Of a DNA stretch of 64,000 bases, positions 24,905 through 37,377 are shown one piece after another. The notes beneath the pieces are model-generated. The model saw only the letters and a program-made list of their open reading frames with translations, had not been told where the DNA came from and did not search any database. Made by a program: the position numbers and the translations under genes. The DNA is from Aphis gossypii (lineage: Eukaryota; Arthropoda; Insecta; Hemiptera; Aphididae), in assembly GCF_020184175.1 (NCBI RefSeq), contig NC_065530.1, positions 49,391,260-49,455,259 on the forward strand, in the 5' to 3' direction. Numbering within the stretch: position 1 is the first letter of the stretch; every line of letters begins with the position of its first letter.

Positions 24905-25072
24905 CAGTGATCGAAGTGGTAGGTATACGGAGGGATGACATCCCATCATTTATTACAATCTACATTTGTCATCCCTCCACTTATAGGCATAGGTATAATA
25001 TAGGCTTGATATAAATAATAGTATAAAAGTTGAAGCATCCCTCTACTTATTTTGAGCCACTTCGGATCACTG
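24905..25072. mobile_element. hAT-type MITE (168 bp), 8-bp target duplication with one mismatch
   Basis: Ends 'cagtgatcgaagtgg' and 'ccacttcggatcactg' are inverted copies of each other. Flanks are GTACTTAT (24897-24904) and GTATTTAT (25073-25080). Internally 'ggagggatgacatccc' and 'gtcatccctccac' form a further inverted pair. Located about 1 kb before the TDRD5-like start. Confidence 0.82.
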
Positions 25073-25269
25073 GTATTTATTTGTGATGACTGAAAATGCC
25101 AAAAAAACTAGATGCCATCATGCCATTGCACGCAACATAAATCACTTGATTTGCATTTTTTTTACCTATACACGTGTTGTAAAATGACTAAATTGTTTAA
25201 TTTTTGTGTTTTATTTTTATTATAATTTTTTCTATTATGTTAGTATATAATAATGGTTATAAACTTAGT

Positions 25270-25912
25270 CAATTTTCATATGAAGTAACAAATCTAGTTT
25301 AGCACCCCCTAGAAATTTTGGTTTTTTTTTTGGAAACCTATGTATTTTAATGTTTTAAAAATTATGGTGCCAAAAGTTTTTTCTGAAATCATTAGTTTTT
25401 GAATAATCGAAAAAAAAAATGTACTTATTTGAACATACAATTTTCGGTACTTGTGCGTTATCGCGACTACCACATATTAAGGGTTACTGCGACGCTGTGT
25501 CCACTCTAATCTTGCATTTTACAAGTGAATTCTATTTCTAATTTTATTAGGTAAAATTAGGAGGGGCCAGCATTCAAAACGAAAATATATCTTGATTTGC
25601 TATGCAAGTATGCAACACCACCTAAGGTCGGTCAAAGGGCTAAAAAACAATGCCCATAATTTTCTTAACAATGATTGGTTATAATTTTCGATTATCATAT
25701 CTCATTAGTACTTGTAGTATGCGTTTTGCGCATGCGTAAGACACTGAAAATCATGAACTTAGTAGGCTATAACTTTAAAACTAATGATTTCCAAAAAAAA
25801 AACATTTGACACCATAATTTTTATAAACGTTGAAATACTTAGGTTTCCAAAAATAAAAAATAAAAATTTTGAGGGGATGCTAAACTAGATTTATACCCAT
25901 ATGAAAGATAAT
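25270..25912. mobile_element. Fold-back element with ~130-bp terminal inverted repeats directly upstream of the TDRD5-like gene
   Basis: Left arm from 'ttttcatatgaagtaa' through 'aatctagtttagcacccc' to 'tttctgaaatcattag' (about 25430). The right arm, read backwards from 25905, gives the same blocks in order ('aaatctagtttagcatccc', 'ggaaacctaagtattt', 'aaattatggtgtcaaa', 'ggaaatcattag'). The centre is unique and CpG-bearing. No transposase. It ends about 150 bases before the ATG at 26066. Confidence 0.8.
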
Positions 25913-26065
25913 TACAGTTTTATCTATTGACTGAATTTTAAAACAAGGTATCTATACTTGGCTTATAATTTATATTCTTAAAACATGATTTGTTATAAAT
26001 TATAATAATGTCCTATCTTATTTTAATATCTTATTTGTAATAAAATAGATAGATCTCAAATAATC

Positions 26066-29000
26066 ATGGCTGTGGATTTAAAAGAAGTAAAAATTAATGT
26101 AAGGAGCTTGTTAACCAGTTCTCAAAAGCCACTCAGTATTTTGCAGCTTCAAAAAGATTACCGTGAACAAGAAGGATGTAATTTACCTTATAGAAGTTTA
26201 GGTTTTAATTCAGTCATTGAATTACTTCAAAATATGACAGATGTTTTAACTGTAAGAATAAAATAATTATTTTGGAAATGTATTATATTAGAACCTTGAT
26301 TATTCAAACTAATTGGGACTTTACCTATTCTGGATACGCGAGAGTTTGAATATTGGAAATTGATTTAGTAAATACATACATATAATGTACATGTGTACAT
26401 CTTGATATTTATTAAATACTATTATGATTAGGGTTTGTATATTATATCACTGAAAAAAGTACTAACATAATATGACATGCTATAATATGCCCTAAAAACA
26501 TCAAAAATAGCAACAAAAAAATAGATGTACCTAAATCAAAATATTATTAAATTTTTTATTTTATCTTTTGAATTAATATTTTTTTTAAAAACAATTTAGC
26601 AAAAAATAGCACTATAAATTTAAAATAATTCAAATATGTAAAAAGAATAGCAAAATAAAATTTCATATTTGAAGTCTTTAATGCATTAAACAAATTTATA
26701 GCTCACTGTTATTTTTATTATTATCCTATAATAATTAACAACTGCTATAAAATCCCAACCCTGATTTAAATCATACATATCACAAAAAAAAATTTACAGA
26801 TTTTATTATTATATATTATACATGAATTACATTATTTAAAAATACATAGGAACACATATTTGACATATATTTATAGTGTTTTTAAATAACATTTTCATTT
26901 TTCTTTTTAATTTGTAAGAATTTCCATTTTTATCATTATAAGAACATTATGTTTATGATAATTAAACATTATAGATACTCGACATTTGTATTGTGTTTAA
27001 AAATTGGTACACTGTAGAATACCAAACTAGACTGACAAGTAGAGTGCAAACATTTAGTTTAAGAAACACATTTACACATCTTGTCTCAATTTTCTACAAA
27101 ACATTCATACACATAATATTTGAATGTAATGTGTTAATAATATATTAAGATAATGATAAAATTAGTCAACCAGTTAATAATTTTGACATTCGGATATACT
27201 AATCGCTTTTCAGATAATAAAGGATGGTAGTTTGGATAATTAAGGTTCTGCTGTATTTCATAATTAGTTACTGTAAAAATTATATATGTTAACATATACA
27301 TTGTTTAAAATGTTTAGGTCCCTCCAAATCCAAATGAGTCATCTACATTATCTCTTGTTGTTGGTGATAAAACCAACCACTTGAGAATGCTTGTTGTTAA
27401 ACAAAAATCGAATACTAAAAAGAAGAAGAAAGCTCAACCAAGTGTGAATAAGCGATATGGATTTCAAACAAATTATAATGGAAATAAAAATTTTTCTGGA
27501 CATAACTCTTATAATAAAATTATGCCAACTAAAGTAAACAATTATGCAAGCAACATATCTCAAAATACTAGAAGTTGTTTTCATAGATCCAATAATTCTT
27601 CTATAAGTTATAATCAATTAAAACAGTCATCTTCAACAACTAGTAGACTTTATTATGATTTAAATAGAAATGATTTTAACCAAAATGCAAATTCTAGTAC
27701 TGGTTGCATGACAGATAAATTACGTTCTGATATAGAGAGATTATTACTTGAAAATCAAAAGGTAACATTTTATATTATAGTTATACATGCCTACTGTTAG
27801 ATAATAGAAAAATAATTATTTTTAAGATTAGATTTGGCTACCTATTACATGACATGTCAGCTGATAAAATTATTTTTCGGTTTCTATTTTAGTATACAAT
27901 AAATAAATAAAAACAAATTATAAAATGTGAATTCTTAACTAACTATATAAAATAAATAGTTACAAGATATTATCATATAATATTATATTAGTATAAATCA
28001 AGTCAATCCATACACTATTCGAATTAAAAACTGTACTTTGACACTATGTTTTTATCTAGTGCACAGTTTGCTTGTTTCTTTACCATACAAACCTAGGAAA
28101 TCACTAATAGAAAAAAAGGCATATATATATATGGAAAAAAGCAATACAGGCAGTGGTGTACGCAAAATTCATTTATGGGGGGGGGGTTACCATTTATGTC
28201 CATGTATAAAATGTTATTAATGTAATATTCCATAAAAGAATTATTCTTTCATGTTTCACTTCTGGGGGGGGGTTAAGCCCTTAAAACCCTTAATAAAAAA
28301 CCTTATTCTTTTTGTTTTTTTTTCTATTTCTATACTGAATGCTGATGGTTGACTCTATAGAAGTGATTTAGTCAATGTTGCCTGACTTCATCTCGATAAT
28401 TACTGGATTGCTGCTACATTTGTTATTAACTTGAATTGAGTATAAAGTATAGACAGTATAGTATAATATGATGATACTTTCTGAATTATAAGTTTCTGTT
28501 TATATATTTATTCTTAATGATTGTATTATATTATATGTAATGCAGTAAAAGCTAAAAATTAGTAATATTTAGTATTGGAGATTTCGCATTTAGATATAGG
28601 TTTAATTAATGATGTATGTTAATTTTGGTTTTTATTAGGTTTTCATTTTTCATTAATATATTAAATCTAAATTATAATAAAAATCAAATTAATAGTTATA
28701 AATAAGCTCAAAAATAAATTGAGGTAACTATTAAATACATTATAATTATAATTAGAAACCAGGTATCTATAAATGATTCAATGTTAATGGTATTTAAAAC
28801 TTATAACGTTAAGTATAAATTATTATACATTACATTTTGTAGACTGTTTATAGGTTATGGTTATATTATTTAAAATCTATGGTAGAAATTATTTTAAGTT
28901 TAGTTTTTGAAGATCCATGTTAACAGATGTTTTTTTTTTCAGCCGATGCTTTTAGATGAGTTTAAAGTAAAAGTAAAACAGCATCCTGATTTTTCACTTT

Positions 29001-32000
29001 TGAAAATAAACTGTCTGCAAGATTTTAAAGACCAAGTTAAAGATTTTTTAAATATAAATGATACAAGTGTTTCTTTAAAAAATGCGCTACAATCTAAAAC
29101 TGATATAACCAGTTTACACCACAATACAGGTACATATTAACCTTAATTATGAATAGTTAGATAATTTTATAATTATTGTTTATACTAAATTGATTATAAG
29201 TAGGGTGTGGATATAAATGCTCTAAAAAACAAGTAGATGCTTTTAAAAAAATATGATTTAATATTATTATTACGTAACAAGGTTAAGTAAAATGCTCTTA
29301 AAAATAATTGACTACCGGTATAATTTAATAATAACTTTCAACTGTAGTAGGCCCGGCTCAAGGGTTAGGCAACATAGGCCCACGCCTAGGGCGGCATTTA
29401 ATATTTTTGTACTATAGATAATAAAATGTTTGATGTAGTATTTAAGGGGCGGCAAAACTCAAGTTTGCCTAGGTGTGTTTAAACACTTGAGCCAGTCCTG
29501 AATTTCTATTATTAAAAATTAAAAACAATAAAATCAAAACGAAAAAAAATATAATTGTAAAATTGTATTATAAAATATAATATAAGTTTAAAATAAGTTT
29601 ATAATAAGTTTAAATCAATGATTTAAATTACAGTAAAACTTCTGCGTAACGGCCACCAAAAGGACTGAAAATAATGACTCTTATTTAGTGATGGCCGTCC
29701 TACATAGGTGATCATTAATAAAAGTGCTATACTTCCAGATGTCTGGTATATTAAGTGCATAGAAAAACTAAATATTTACACAATAATATGCATATGCTAA
29801 AATATGTATTTATGACAAAGGGTTATTTATTTATACGTATGTTTGTACAATTTCAAATTTCAAAGTTGTGTATATTGTAAACATTAAAATTAAAAATATT
29901 GAGTAGGTATTACTAATTACTTATTAATTATTACTTTGTTTTAAATTTTTATTTTCTCAACACTTTTTTAAAATGAATTTCTGCTGTTTTAAATAAATTA
30001 AAATCATTTACGTCACCTTTTTGAAGAGTAAAAAGAGCTAACTTTTTTATTTAATTTACAACCTCTGAATAATTTGATATATAGCACACAGGTTCTTCAA
30101 TTTCTTCTGCAGCTTCCTCGGTGTCTTCATTACATTCCTCTTCTTCGTTATCTTTTGTGATGAATGACTTGATATCACTATACACATATACATATTTTAT
30201 ATTATTTTATCTTATAACTTGACGTTATTTAGAGTGTGTTTTATATAAAGGTATTAATGTATTTTTTCCATAACACTTGACGGGACAAAAAAAAAAAAAT
30301 ACAGTTACATAGAGTTAACCATTAACGGAAGTTTTACTGTAATAAGAAAGTAAACATAAAAAATATTGTTTATCATTATACAGCTGCTACTGTATCTGTC
30401 TGGAATATAGGTAAAAATATAACATTTATAAAATCAATGAAATAAATTATCAAATGTTATGTATTTTTTTAAATAAACAAAAATTATCTCTTAAATATAA
30501 AAATATCCTATAAATTCTTAAGCAAATATTGTACTTGGAAAGAAATGTTTTAGATTATTAAAAAAAAAAAATGCAATTCAAATTTTTATAATGTAAAATT
30601 GTTATGTTAATTCTTTAATTATTGATTTTTTTTTATACATCTTAAAAATTATTATCTGTAAGTTATAATTTACAATTTTACTTACAATAGATATAATAGA
30701 TATGGAAGTGTGAAGTCATATTTATATTTTTATAAGATTTTACCTAGATCTTCAATATTAATTGTTTTATATAGCTTATTATAGGTACAACCAATGGGTT
30801 GGTGAACCTTAATGAACCATGATGCACAATATATATTTCAGTACCTACCCACTTTTTATCCCCTTAATATAATATATATAATTATTATGTGACAGTATAT
30901 ATTTTAATTTTTGTTTTATGTAATTGGTAAAAAATATGTATCCAACCATCTCACCCCCCAAAAAAATTTTCCATCATGATGCTTAGGCATCATTAACACC
31001 GTTCACCATTCCACTGGGTACATCTATAAAGCAGAATTATTTATAAATATAAGGTATTGCAAAATTCTCTAGTTTTAGCATGGCATTTTCTGTCTATCAA
31101 AGGTCGTAAAATAGTGGGCTTGGAAAGTTTATGCTACAATTACTGGTTTTAATCATAAACTCACAAAGTCATAACCTTGGCATAGACGAACAAGCAATGC
31201 AGTTTTTCTGTGAAACCAATGTTTCAAACATTATGTTTGTATATATGACTGTAGCCATGCCCTATGATAGTAGATCTCAACCTTTTTTGATTCATGTCAC
31301 CTTTAACTACTAGAATCAAACACTGCATCATTCTAACATCAAAATAAAAACCAATTTTAGCTATATATTTTTTTTCTATTATTAAAAGAAAAAATACAGT
31401 ACACAGAAAATTAATGTTCAAAATGTTGATATTAATATAAATATAATAATGTGGTTTTTTTTTTCGCAAAATTATATTAATTTTTAAATTAATTTTCCTT
31501 ATTTGATCCTTTAAACACTAATTGGTGTCAGTATGCAGTCAACGTGTTAATATTAAATGCATGTGATATGCTACTGTATATTATAAAAATTCATTTTTAT
31601 TTACAGATGTACAAATTAAACCTCTAAGGCGATCGGATGTTAATAAATTATCATATAATAATTCATTACCTAGTATATCAGCCATAAATCATATTAACGG
31701 TGAAGATAAAAATATGATAAATTCAAAAAAATATGAATGTAATGAACAAAATATAGTGTCTGATTTGTATACACGGCTAACAGTTAATGGATTTCAAGAA
31801 GATACATCTCACAATAAAAATAAAAATGAATATATCAGTAGTATATCAGCCATAAATCATATTAATGGTGAAGATAAAAATATGATAAATTCAAAAAAAT
31901 ATGAATGTAATGAACAAAATATAGTGTCTGATTTGTATACACGGCTAACAGTTAATGGATTTCAAGAAGATACACCTCATAATAAAAATAATAATGATAA

Positions 32001-35000
32001 TAATTATGAAATGAATTGTCAAATAAATGGATCAATCAAATCTTCAATTGACTATATAGACAAATGTAAAAACCAAAGTATGGTTAGAGTACTTGGAGAT
32101 AATTTTTATGATTCAGATAAAAACTCTGATACTGCTAAAATTAATTTATGGAAAAATATTGAATTTGTAAAAAAACAATCAGAAAATAGAATAAATAAAA
32201 ATGTAGTTACAGAAATTGTAAATGGAAAGAAGTCTGAATCTTGTTCTATTACTGTAAGTATAAAATGTAGTAAAACATATTTCAATTGTTTATTCTAAAT
32301 AAAAATAATATTAAAACGTACATTAGTTGGTACATGTCATTAACTAAATTATAGTCGTCTTTTTTATATTAAAAGTATTTAACAATTACTGATTCAAACA
32401 AAAATAATAAGAAAATCTAACATCAGTTTTTGAATTTATTTAAAAATAAGATTAAATTGAGATGTAAAGTAATTTTGCTTTTTTAAATTATTTTTAATTC
32501 TAGAGGACTTCATACCCGCATATTTTTCTCTTCTTTCTTCTTTAATGAAAAAATTATTGGTTTGAGAACTTTTGGTTTTTTTCATTTAATTGTTAAAAAT
32601 TATTGGTTACCACTATCAAAAAAATTAAAACACTACATCACAGGTAAAGTTCTTCTCAATACAATTTAAAATGTTGGTAATTTCGATATAAATATTGAGG
32701 GAATAAAGTCGTTCTGTGCAAAACACTTTTTAACTAAGTTACGTGTGTATAAAAAAGAGACAACACATGCGGGTATCGCTTCCTTTTAGTGTCTGAAATC
32801 TGAATGAATTATTTGCGTAGAGACATCAAAAGTTATGAAGAAGTATTATTTCATTTACTTTATAAAGTTTTGATTTATTGTTGGATTGTTTTTCATTTTC
32901 CCATAATTGAAGGTGAATAGTTTGTTGGATTAATTAAGATTTATAAATTATAAGTTTTAATACACTTATTTAAAAAATTTTCCTTCATTATTAATAATTT
33001 CCTACTATTTTTATTTTTTATTTTAATGTAATCATGTTTTTTTTATAATTTTGCCAAAATAAATAATTTCAATATTTTCAGATGAGTTGTGAAAATTCTC
33101 TAAACAATTTAAACTCATTTTTGCATTCTACTCCAAAGAAAAATAGTAATGGTAAGTAGTTATTTTATTTATTCATATACATAAATTCTTAAGTATATAT
33201 TTCAAGTTTTAAATTAATTTCATTATGGGATAAGATATCTTTTAACTTCAACTTTAAAGTTTGAGAATGGTTTAATCCACGCAAGTTAAGATTATGACTA
33301 GTTGCATAGACCAAATACTTTCTCCACTAGATCTCTTGCTATAGTAGTTGGTAGATGAGAGTTAGGAGAACCAATCAAGAGCTGGTTGGTGTGCAAAATA
33401 CACTAAATTATTAGTTACTTAGTCATGATGATAACTTGTGCAGAATATATGTTTTCTATTCATTTTGTTTGTTAAAGATCAAAACAAATTCCTGTCAGGT
33501 TTAAAAACTAAATTTGCTATGTTTTTAATGTTTTGATTAGAAAACTATTATTAATTGTAAATTTTATATTATAATAGTTTGGTAGAATAGAGTATTGAAT
33601 CCATTATCAAAAATTATTTATTTTATAAATAATAAGTATTTAAATTTATTAGTATTCATATTAATGATTATATGATATACTACTTTTTTCAAAATAAAAT
33701 TAAATGGTTGCTTCAATTAATGAATTTAAATTATTTATAAGTTATTTATTTAGATGTTCATTTGTTAGTTAGTTAATTAGATTAATTTAATATTATTTTA
33801 CATAATGTATTATAAAACTGGTTTATTTCTGTGTGATCTTGGTGACTTTGTCACCAAATATGTTTTGAAAAGAGAAAAATGTTTATAAAGAGTTTCTAGC
33901 TTTTTGATTTTTATAAAATATAATTATTTTTATTGTATTTAAAATAATATATAGTATGTACTATATATGAATAAAAGAAAAAAAAATGTATAATAGTTTT
34001 GATACTTATTTATTTGATGTATTATATTTAACATTTTTATTTATTTTCTTTTTCAAAAATAGACAAAATAATATTGAATGAAGACCAAAGTATTCCTGAA
34101 GTAGTAAGGTTAAATATTGCGAGAATATTCAATGTGTACCGTAATGGTGTGAATATTGAGAATTTTAAATTCATTTATAATGTAAGTTTATATTATAATT
34201 TTAATTTGTATCTTCTTTATATATAATATATTTATGTTAAATTTTCAGAAATTATACTGTACTATTTTTGATCCAATTTATTTTGGTTTTACATCAATTG
34301 AACAATTGTTGAAGGTATTAGATCAGTTAATTGAAGTCCGTAATAATGTACTATATCCAAAAAATGAGTTTAAATTATGTGAAAATATGGATTTTAAAAA
34401 TAAAAATGTAAGTACACAAGTTTGATGGAATAATATTCAAATATAGAACACATAAAACAGAGTATACAATAACCACATTTATTATTTTTGTCTTACGTGT
34501 GTAAAATTGTATATATCAGTAAAATAAAATAGTACAGGTAATGTTTTATGAGTGCATTTACAAATGTTTGTGTAAGACAGAAGAATATTGTGGGTGTTTT
34601 GAATACATTTTCCTTAACTAAATGATTTTAATATTTACAGGATAATATATTAACAAATGTTTGTTTAAATGATGAAGTAAACATTTCTACAAGTATAGAA
34701 CAGCCAATATTGTCTTTTAATGAGGGCAAATTTAAAAAAATGCTGTTGGTTGAAACATATAATCCAAGTTTATTTTATTTACAATTATGTTATAAAATTG
34801 TGGAACTTGATCGTTTAATAGTGCAAATGAAGTAAATATTTAAAGCAATAGTAATCGTTTACTATAGTATTCACCTTATAATTTTTTTCAGAAATTTTTA
34901 TGAAACTGAAAATAAAAACTATTTTGTCAAACTAGAACAAATTTTACCTGGTTCATTTTATGCATCTTCTTATACTTCATTTTCAAATCTAAAACAGTGG

Positions 35001-37377
35001 TATAGAGTTAGAGTTTTAAGAGAAGTTAATCCAACCACTGTTGAAGTAAGTATTTAATGAAAAAAAAAAAGTAATATATACTTCAAATATTGATGTTATG
35101 ATTTTATGAACTATATTAGGTTATTCATGTGGACTACGGAACTGTTGATAATATACCTAAGACAGAATTACGATTTTTGAAAGTTGAATTTTGTAATTTA
35201 CCATGTCAAGCGATCCATTGTTGTTTGACTGGTTATAATGAACTTGACTCAATTGCACCTGAAGTTACAAATGCATTTTTAAAAATCATAAATAAAAATA
35301 AGGAGGTTTTGGTTATGGTCGATGATAATTTTATATTGGTAAATTGTATACACTTAATTATAATAATTAAATATTAGTTAAAGTTTGTTTAACATTTGTT
35401 TAAAATGCATGGATGATGTGTGTGCTTGATAAAGTTGATCAGCCTGAAGTGCTACTTTCTAAGATGGGTAATATCAGGGAAGCAGGGTGGTGTAACCTGC
35501 TGCCCGCCTTTCCCCCCAATATAACAAAGTTGTTGTCATTTGAAAATACGGATATTTGTGAATCAGCATTTTTTCTACTATGGATTTAACAAAGTCTAAA
35601 TCAAAACTGTATACAGAATCTGTCTTATGAATCTTGCATCAGATTAACCACCACAGAGTGTTCAATTGATATTGAAATATTGGATTTTAAAAACAATGCC
35701 TATCATCACATTATTTTTTTTTTGGAATCACTTGCACTATAGATTATGATGTTAACAATTTTAATTAGAAAAGTATAGGTAAATTTCAATATTAAACATA
35801 CCAATATTTCATTTTATTATTATTTAAAAACCTATTTTCTATCAATTTAATAATTATTATGGTATGTTGTGTATTATTTAATCTAGGTACACCTAGAGTA
35901 TATAGGATAATTTTGTTATCAAACTACATTCATTATTTCAAAATCTACTATTTTTTAAAGTTTTTTACTTTTTTAAATGGTATCATACATTATTAATTTC
36001 ATATTCTGAAGCAGAATATTATTTGGAGTATTTCGATACATAAAAACATTAATTTGGTAGATTAAGAGTTATAAGTAGAGCACAGATTTTTTTTTCGCAC
36101 TAAAAATTATTAAAATACCATATGATATATAGAAAAAATTTTGAAAACTAAACTAATAAAATAAATTTCATTGAATTTATTTATTTTTAATAGGTATGTG
36201 TTTAAAACCACACTGTGCTGTAAATTTTTTCAACTAAATGTTAGTACAACAGCTACATAAATATAATCCATTATCAAATCTGTTTGTAACCTAAACTGTT
36301 ATATTTAATTAAAAGTAATTTGTATCTATTTTGTAATAAAAAAAAAATATTCATAGTTACGGTATTAAATCAATAAAATATACCCAAGATTAATATGATC
36401 AATATAATATTATCATAGTTTTACTATGACGTGTGATGTCTCTACATAAAGATTATAAATTACCTATATTATACTTAAATGGTTTTGTATGGGAGTTTAA
36501 AAATTCTTGTTGCATTTGAAATTGCCCACGTACTCTATGAGTACATATTTAAAACCAGATAATCAGACATAAAATAAATACTATAGTTACTAATCATTTA
36601 ATATTAATAAAAATCCTTTATATTTAGAGCAAACATTGCCAAATCTTACACGTCACTTTGTTCCAAAATAAACCAAAGGATCCAAAAAAACTAGAAAATA
36701 TTAATTACGAGTTGTAAGTACATTTAAATTTTCTAGAATACTATATAAATTTGATTACTATATTATATAGATTAAGTCAATTCATTTAAATTATTAACAT
36801 TTTTGATTAAAAAATATCGAACAGATCAATGTTTTTTAATTCGTCCAGATTAATAATTTATATTTAGTTATTAATATTACATTTGATGTAAATATTCTTT
36901 TAATACATTTTAAATGTTGTAGATATTAAATAATTTAAGATGCTAAATAACCTTCTATTACACAATTGCAACAGAGGTAGCGTGGCCGAGCGGTCTAAGG
37001 CGCTGGTTTAAGGCACCAGTCTCTTCGGAGGCGTGGGTTCGAATCCCACCGCTGCCACAGAACTTTTTGGATTCTCCAATTCATTTTATTTACTTATTTA
37101 TTTTTTATATAATCAAAACGAAATTTGCACCGTCTTTTATTTATATTTAACAACAATCGTCCTAATGATAATAATTACCTATAAGTATCTATTCACAATA
37201 TAATACAAATTCATGTCCAGTATTCTTATTAAAACATATTTATAACATACCTAATATATTTACAAAAAAACTTATTTTTCACTCCTTTTTATTGTAATGA
37301 TTTTTAAATTTTAATGAAAATTGTTTTCAACGAATTTGATGTTTTTTCACAGAACTATAAGGCATTTGAAATGTTAA
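26066..37377 (+). CDS. TDRD5: TDRD5/Tejas-like protein: three LOTUS (OST-HTH) domains and one extended Tudor domain (12 coding exons, about 828 residues)
   Basis: Members act in the germline piRNA pathway: LOTUS domains bind RNA or the Vasa helicase and the Tudor domain binds dimethyl-arginine tails of Piwi proteins. Exons: 26066-26251, 27318-27761, 28943-29129, 31607-32253, 33082-33151, 34063-34181, 34249-34407, 34641-34831, 34892-35045, 35120-35338, 36628-36713, and tentatively 37353-37377. All joins keep frame. LOTUS1 residues ~3-62 (LPYRSLGFNSVIELLQNM), LOTUS2 ~197-262 (ENQKPMLLDEFKVKVKQHP), LOTUS3 ~522-590 (VVRLNIARIFNVYRNGV), extended Tudor ~638-800 (NPSLFYLQL, QWYRVRVL, HVDYGT). The linker is Asn/Ser/Lys-rich and holds a 56-residue tandem duplication. 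DYGT replaces the common DYGN. One Tudor favours TDRD5 over TDRD7 (three), though a shortened TDRD7 is possible. The last exon is the weakest part. Confidence 0.88.
28151..28310. mobile_element. DNA-transposon end fragment in TDRD5-like intron 2
   Basis: Starts 'cagtggtgtacgcaaaattc', followed by two G runs (28177-28186 and 28263-28271). This is the shape of one end of CAGTGGCGTA-type hAT MITEs like the one at 44329. The opposite end was not found, so it is treated as truncated. Confidence 0.45.
29348..29500. mobile_element. hAT-like MITE in TDRD5-like intron 3
   Basis: Left end 'taggcccggctcaaggg' and reverse complement of right end 'caggactggctcaagtg' match over about 15 bases. It shares 'acgcctagggcggca' style sequence with the UFL1 intron 2 element (GCCGCC core, 'ggcaac.taggc'). 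A clear 8-bp duplication was not seen (AACTGTAG against AATTTCTA). Confidence 0.65.
29631..30339. mobile_element. pogo/Tigger-like element with TA target duplication in TDRD5-like intron 3
   Basis: Ends 'cagtaaaacttctgcgtaac' and 'gttaa..attaacggaagttttactg' are inverted repeats, flanked by TA on both sides (29629-29630, 30340-30341). It carries the tail of a transposase on the minus strand. The element is about 709 bp and internally deleted. Confidence 0.82.
29949..30170 (-). pseudogene. Tail of a pogo/Tigger-type transposase (one in-frame stop)
   Basis: The minus-strand frame reads SFITKDNEEEECNEDTEEAA, EEIEEPVCYISNYSEVVN, a stop at 30051-30053, then IKKLALFTLQKGDVNDFNLF to a stop at 29949-29951. 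An acidic run followed by 'SEA(L)...I(R/K)xLxLFxLQxGD' is the usual C-terminus of Tigger/jerky-type DDE transposases. It is non-functional: truncated and with a nonsense codon. Confidence 0.65.
31672..31995 (+). repeat. 168-bp in-frame tandem duplication in TDRD5-like exon 4
   Basis: The block starting 'agtatatcagccataaatca' at 31672 recurs at 31840, a period of 168 bp (56 codons). Copies run to about 31839 and 31995. Only a few base differences were seen (e.g. aacggt/aatggt, tctcac/cctcat), so the duplication is recent or homogenised. Both copies encode the SISAINHINGEDKNMINSKK...LYTRLTVNGFQEDT segment of the low-complexity linker between LOTUS2 and LOTUS3. Confidence 0.95.
36976..37057 (+). 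tRNA. tRNA-Leu(AAG): tRNA-Leu (anticodon AAG, reads CUU/CUC after inosine change)
   Basis: An 82-nt class II tRNA without intron. Acceptor stem GGTAGCG/CGCTGCC, anticodon arm ctggt-ttAAGgc-accag, variable arm 'ctcttcggag', intact A and B boxes, and a TTTTT stop at 37064-37068. It differs from the tRNA at 5488 only at the first anticodon base and in the variable arm. It lies between exon 11 and the proposed last exon of the TDRD5-like gene, on the same strand. Confidence 0.97.

Noticed and set aside
27348..27617. Minus-strand frame opposite TDRD5-like exon 2
   Set aside because: Shadow of a low-complexity exon; the plus-strand frame fits the exon chain.
28939..29124. Minus-strand frame opposite TDRD5-like exon 3
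   Set aside because: Shadow; the plus strand encodes LOTUS2.
35400..35530. GC-richer segment in TDRD5-like intron 10 ('gcagggtggtgtaacctgct') considered as a tRNA or SINE
   Set aside because: No intact A/B box pair or cloverleaf, and no second copy seen in the window.
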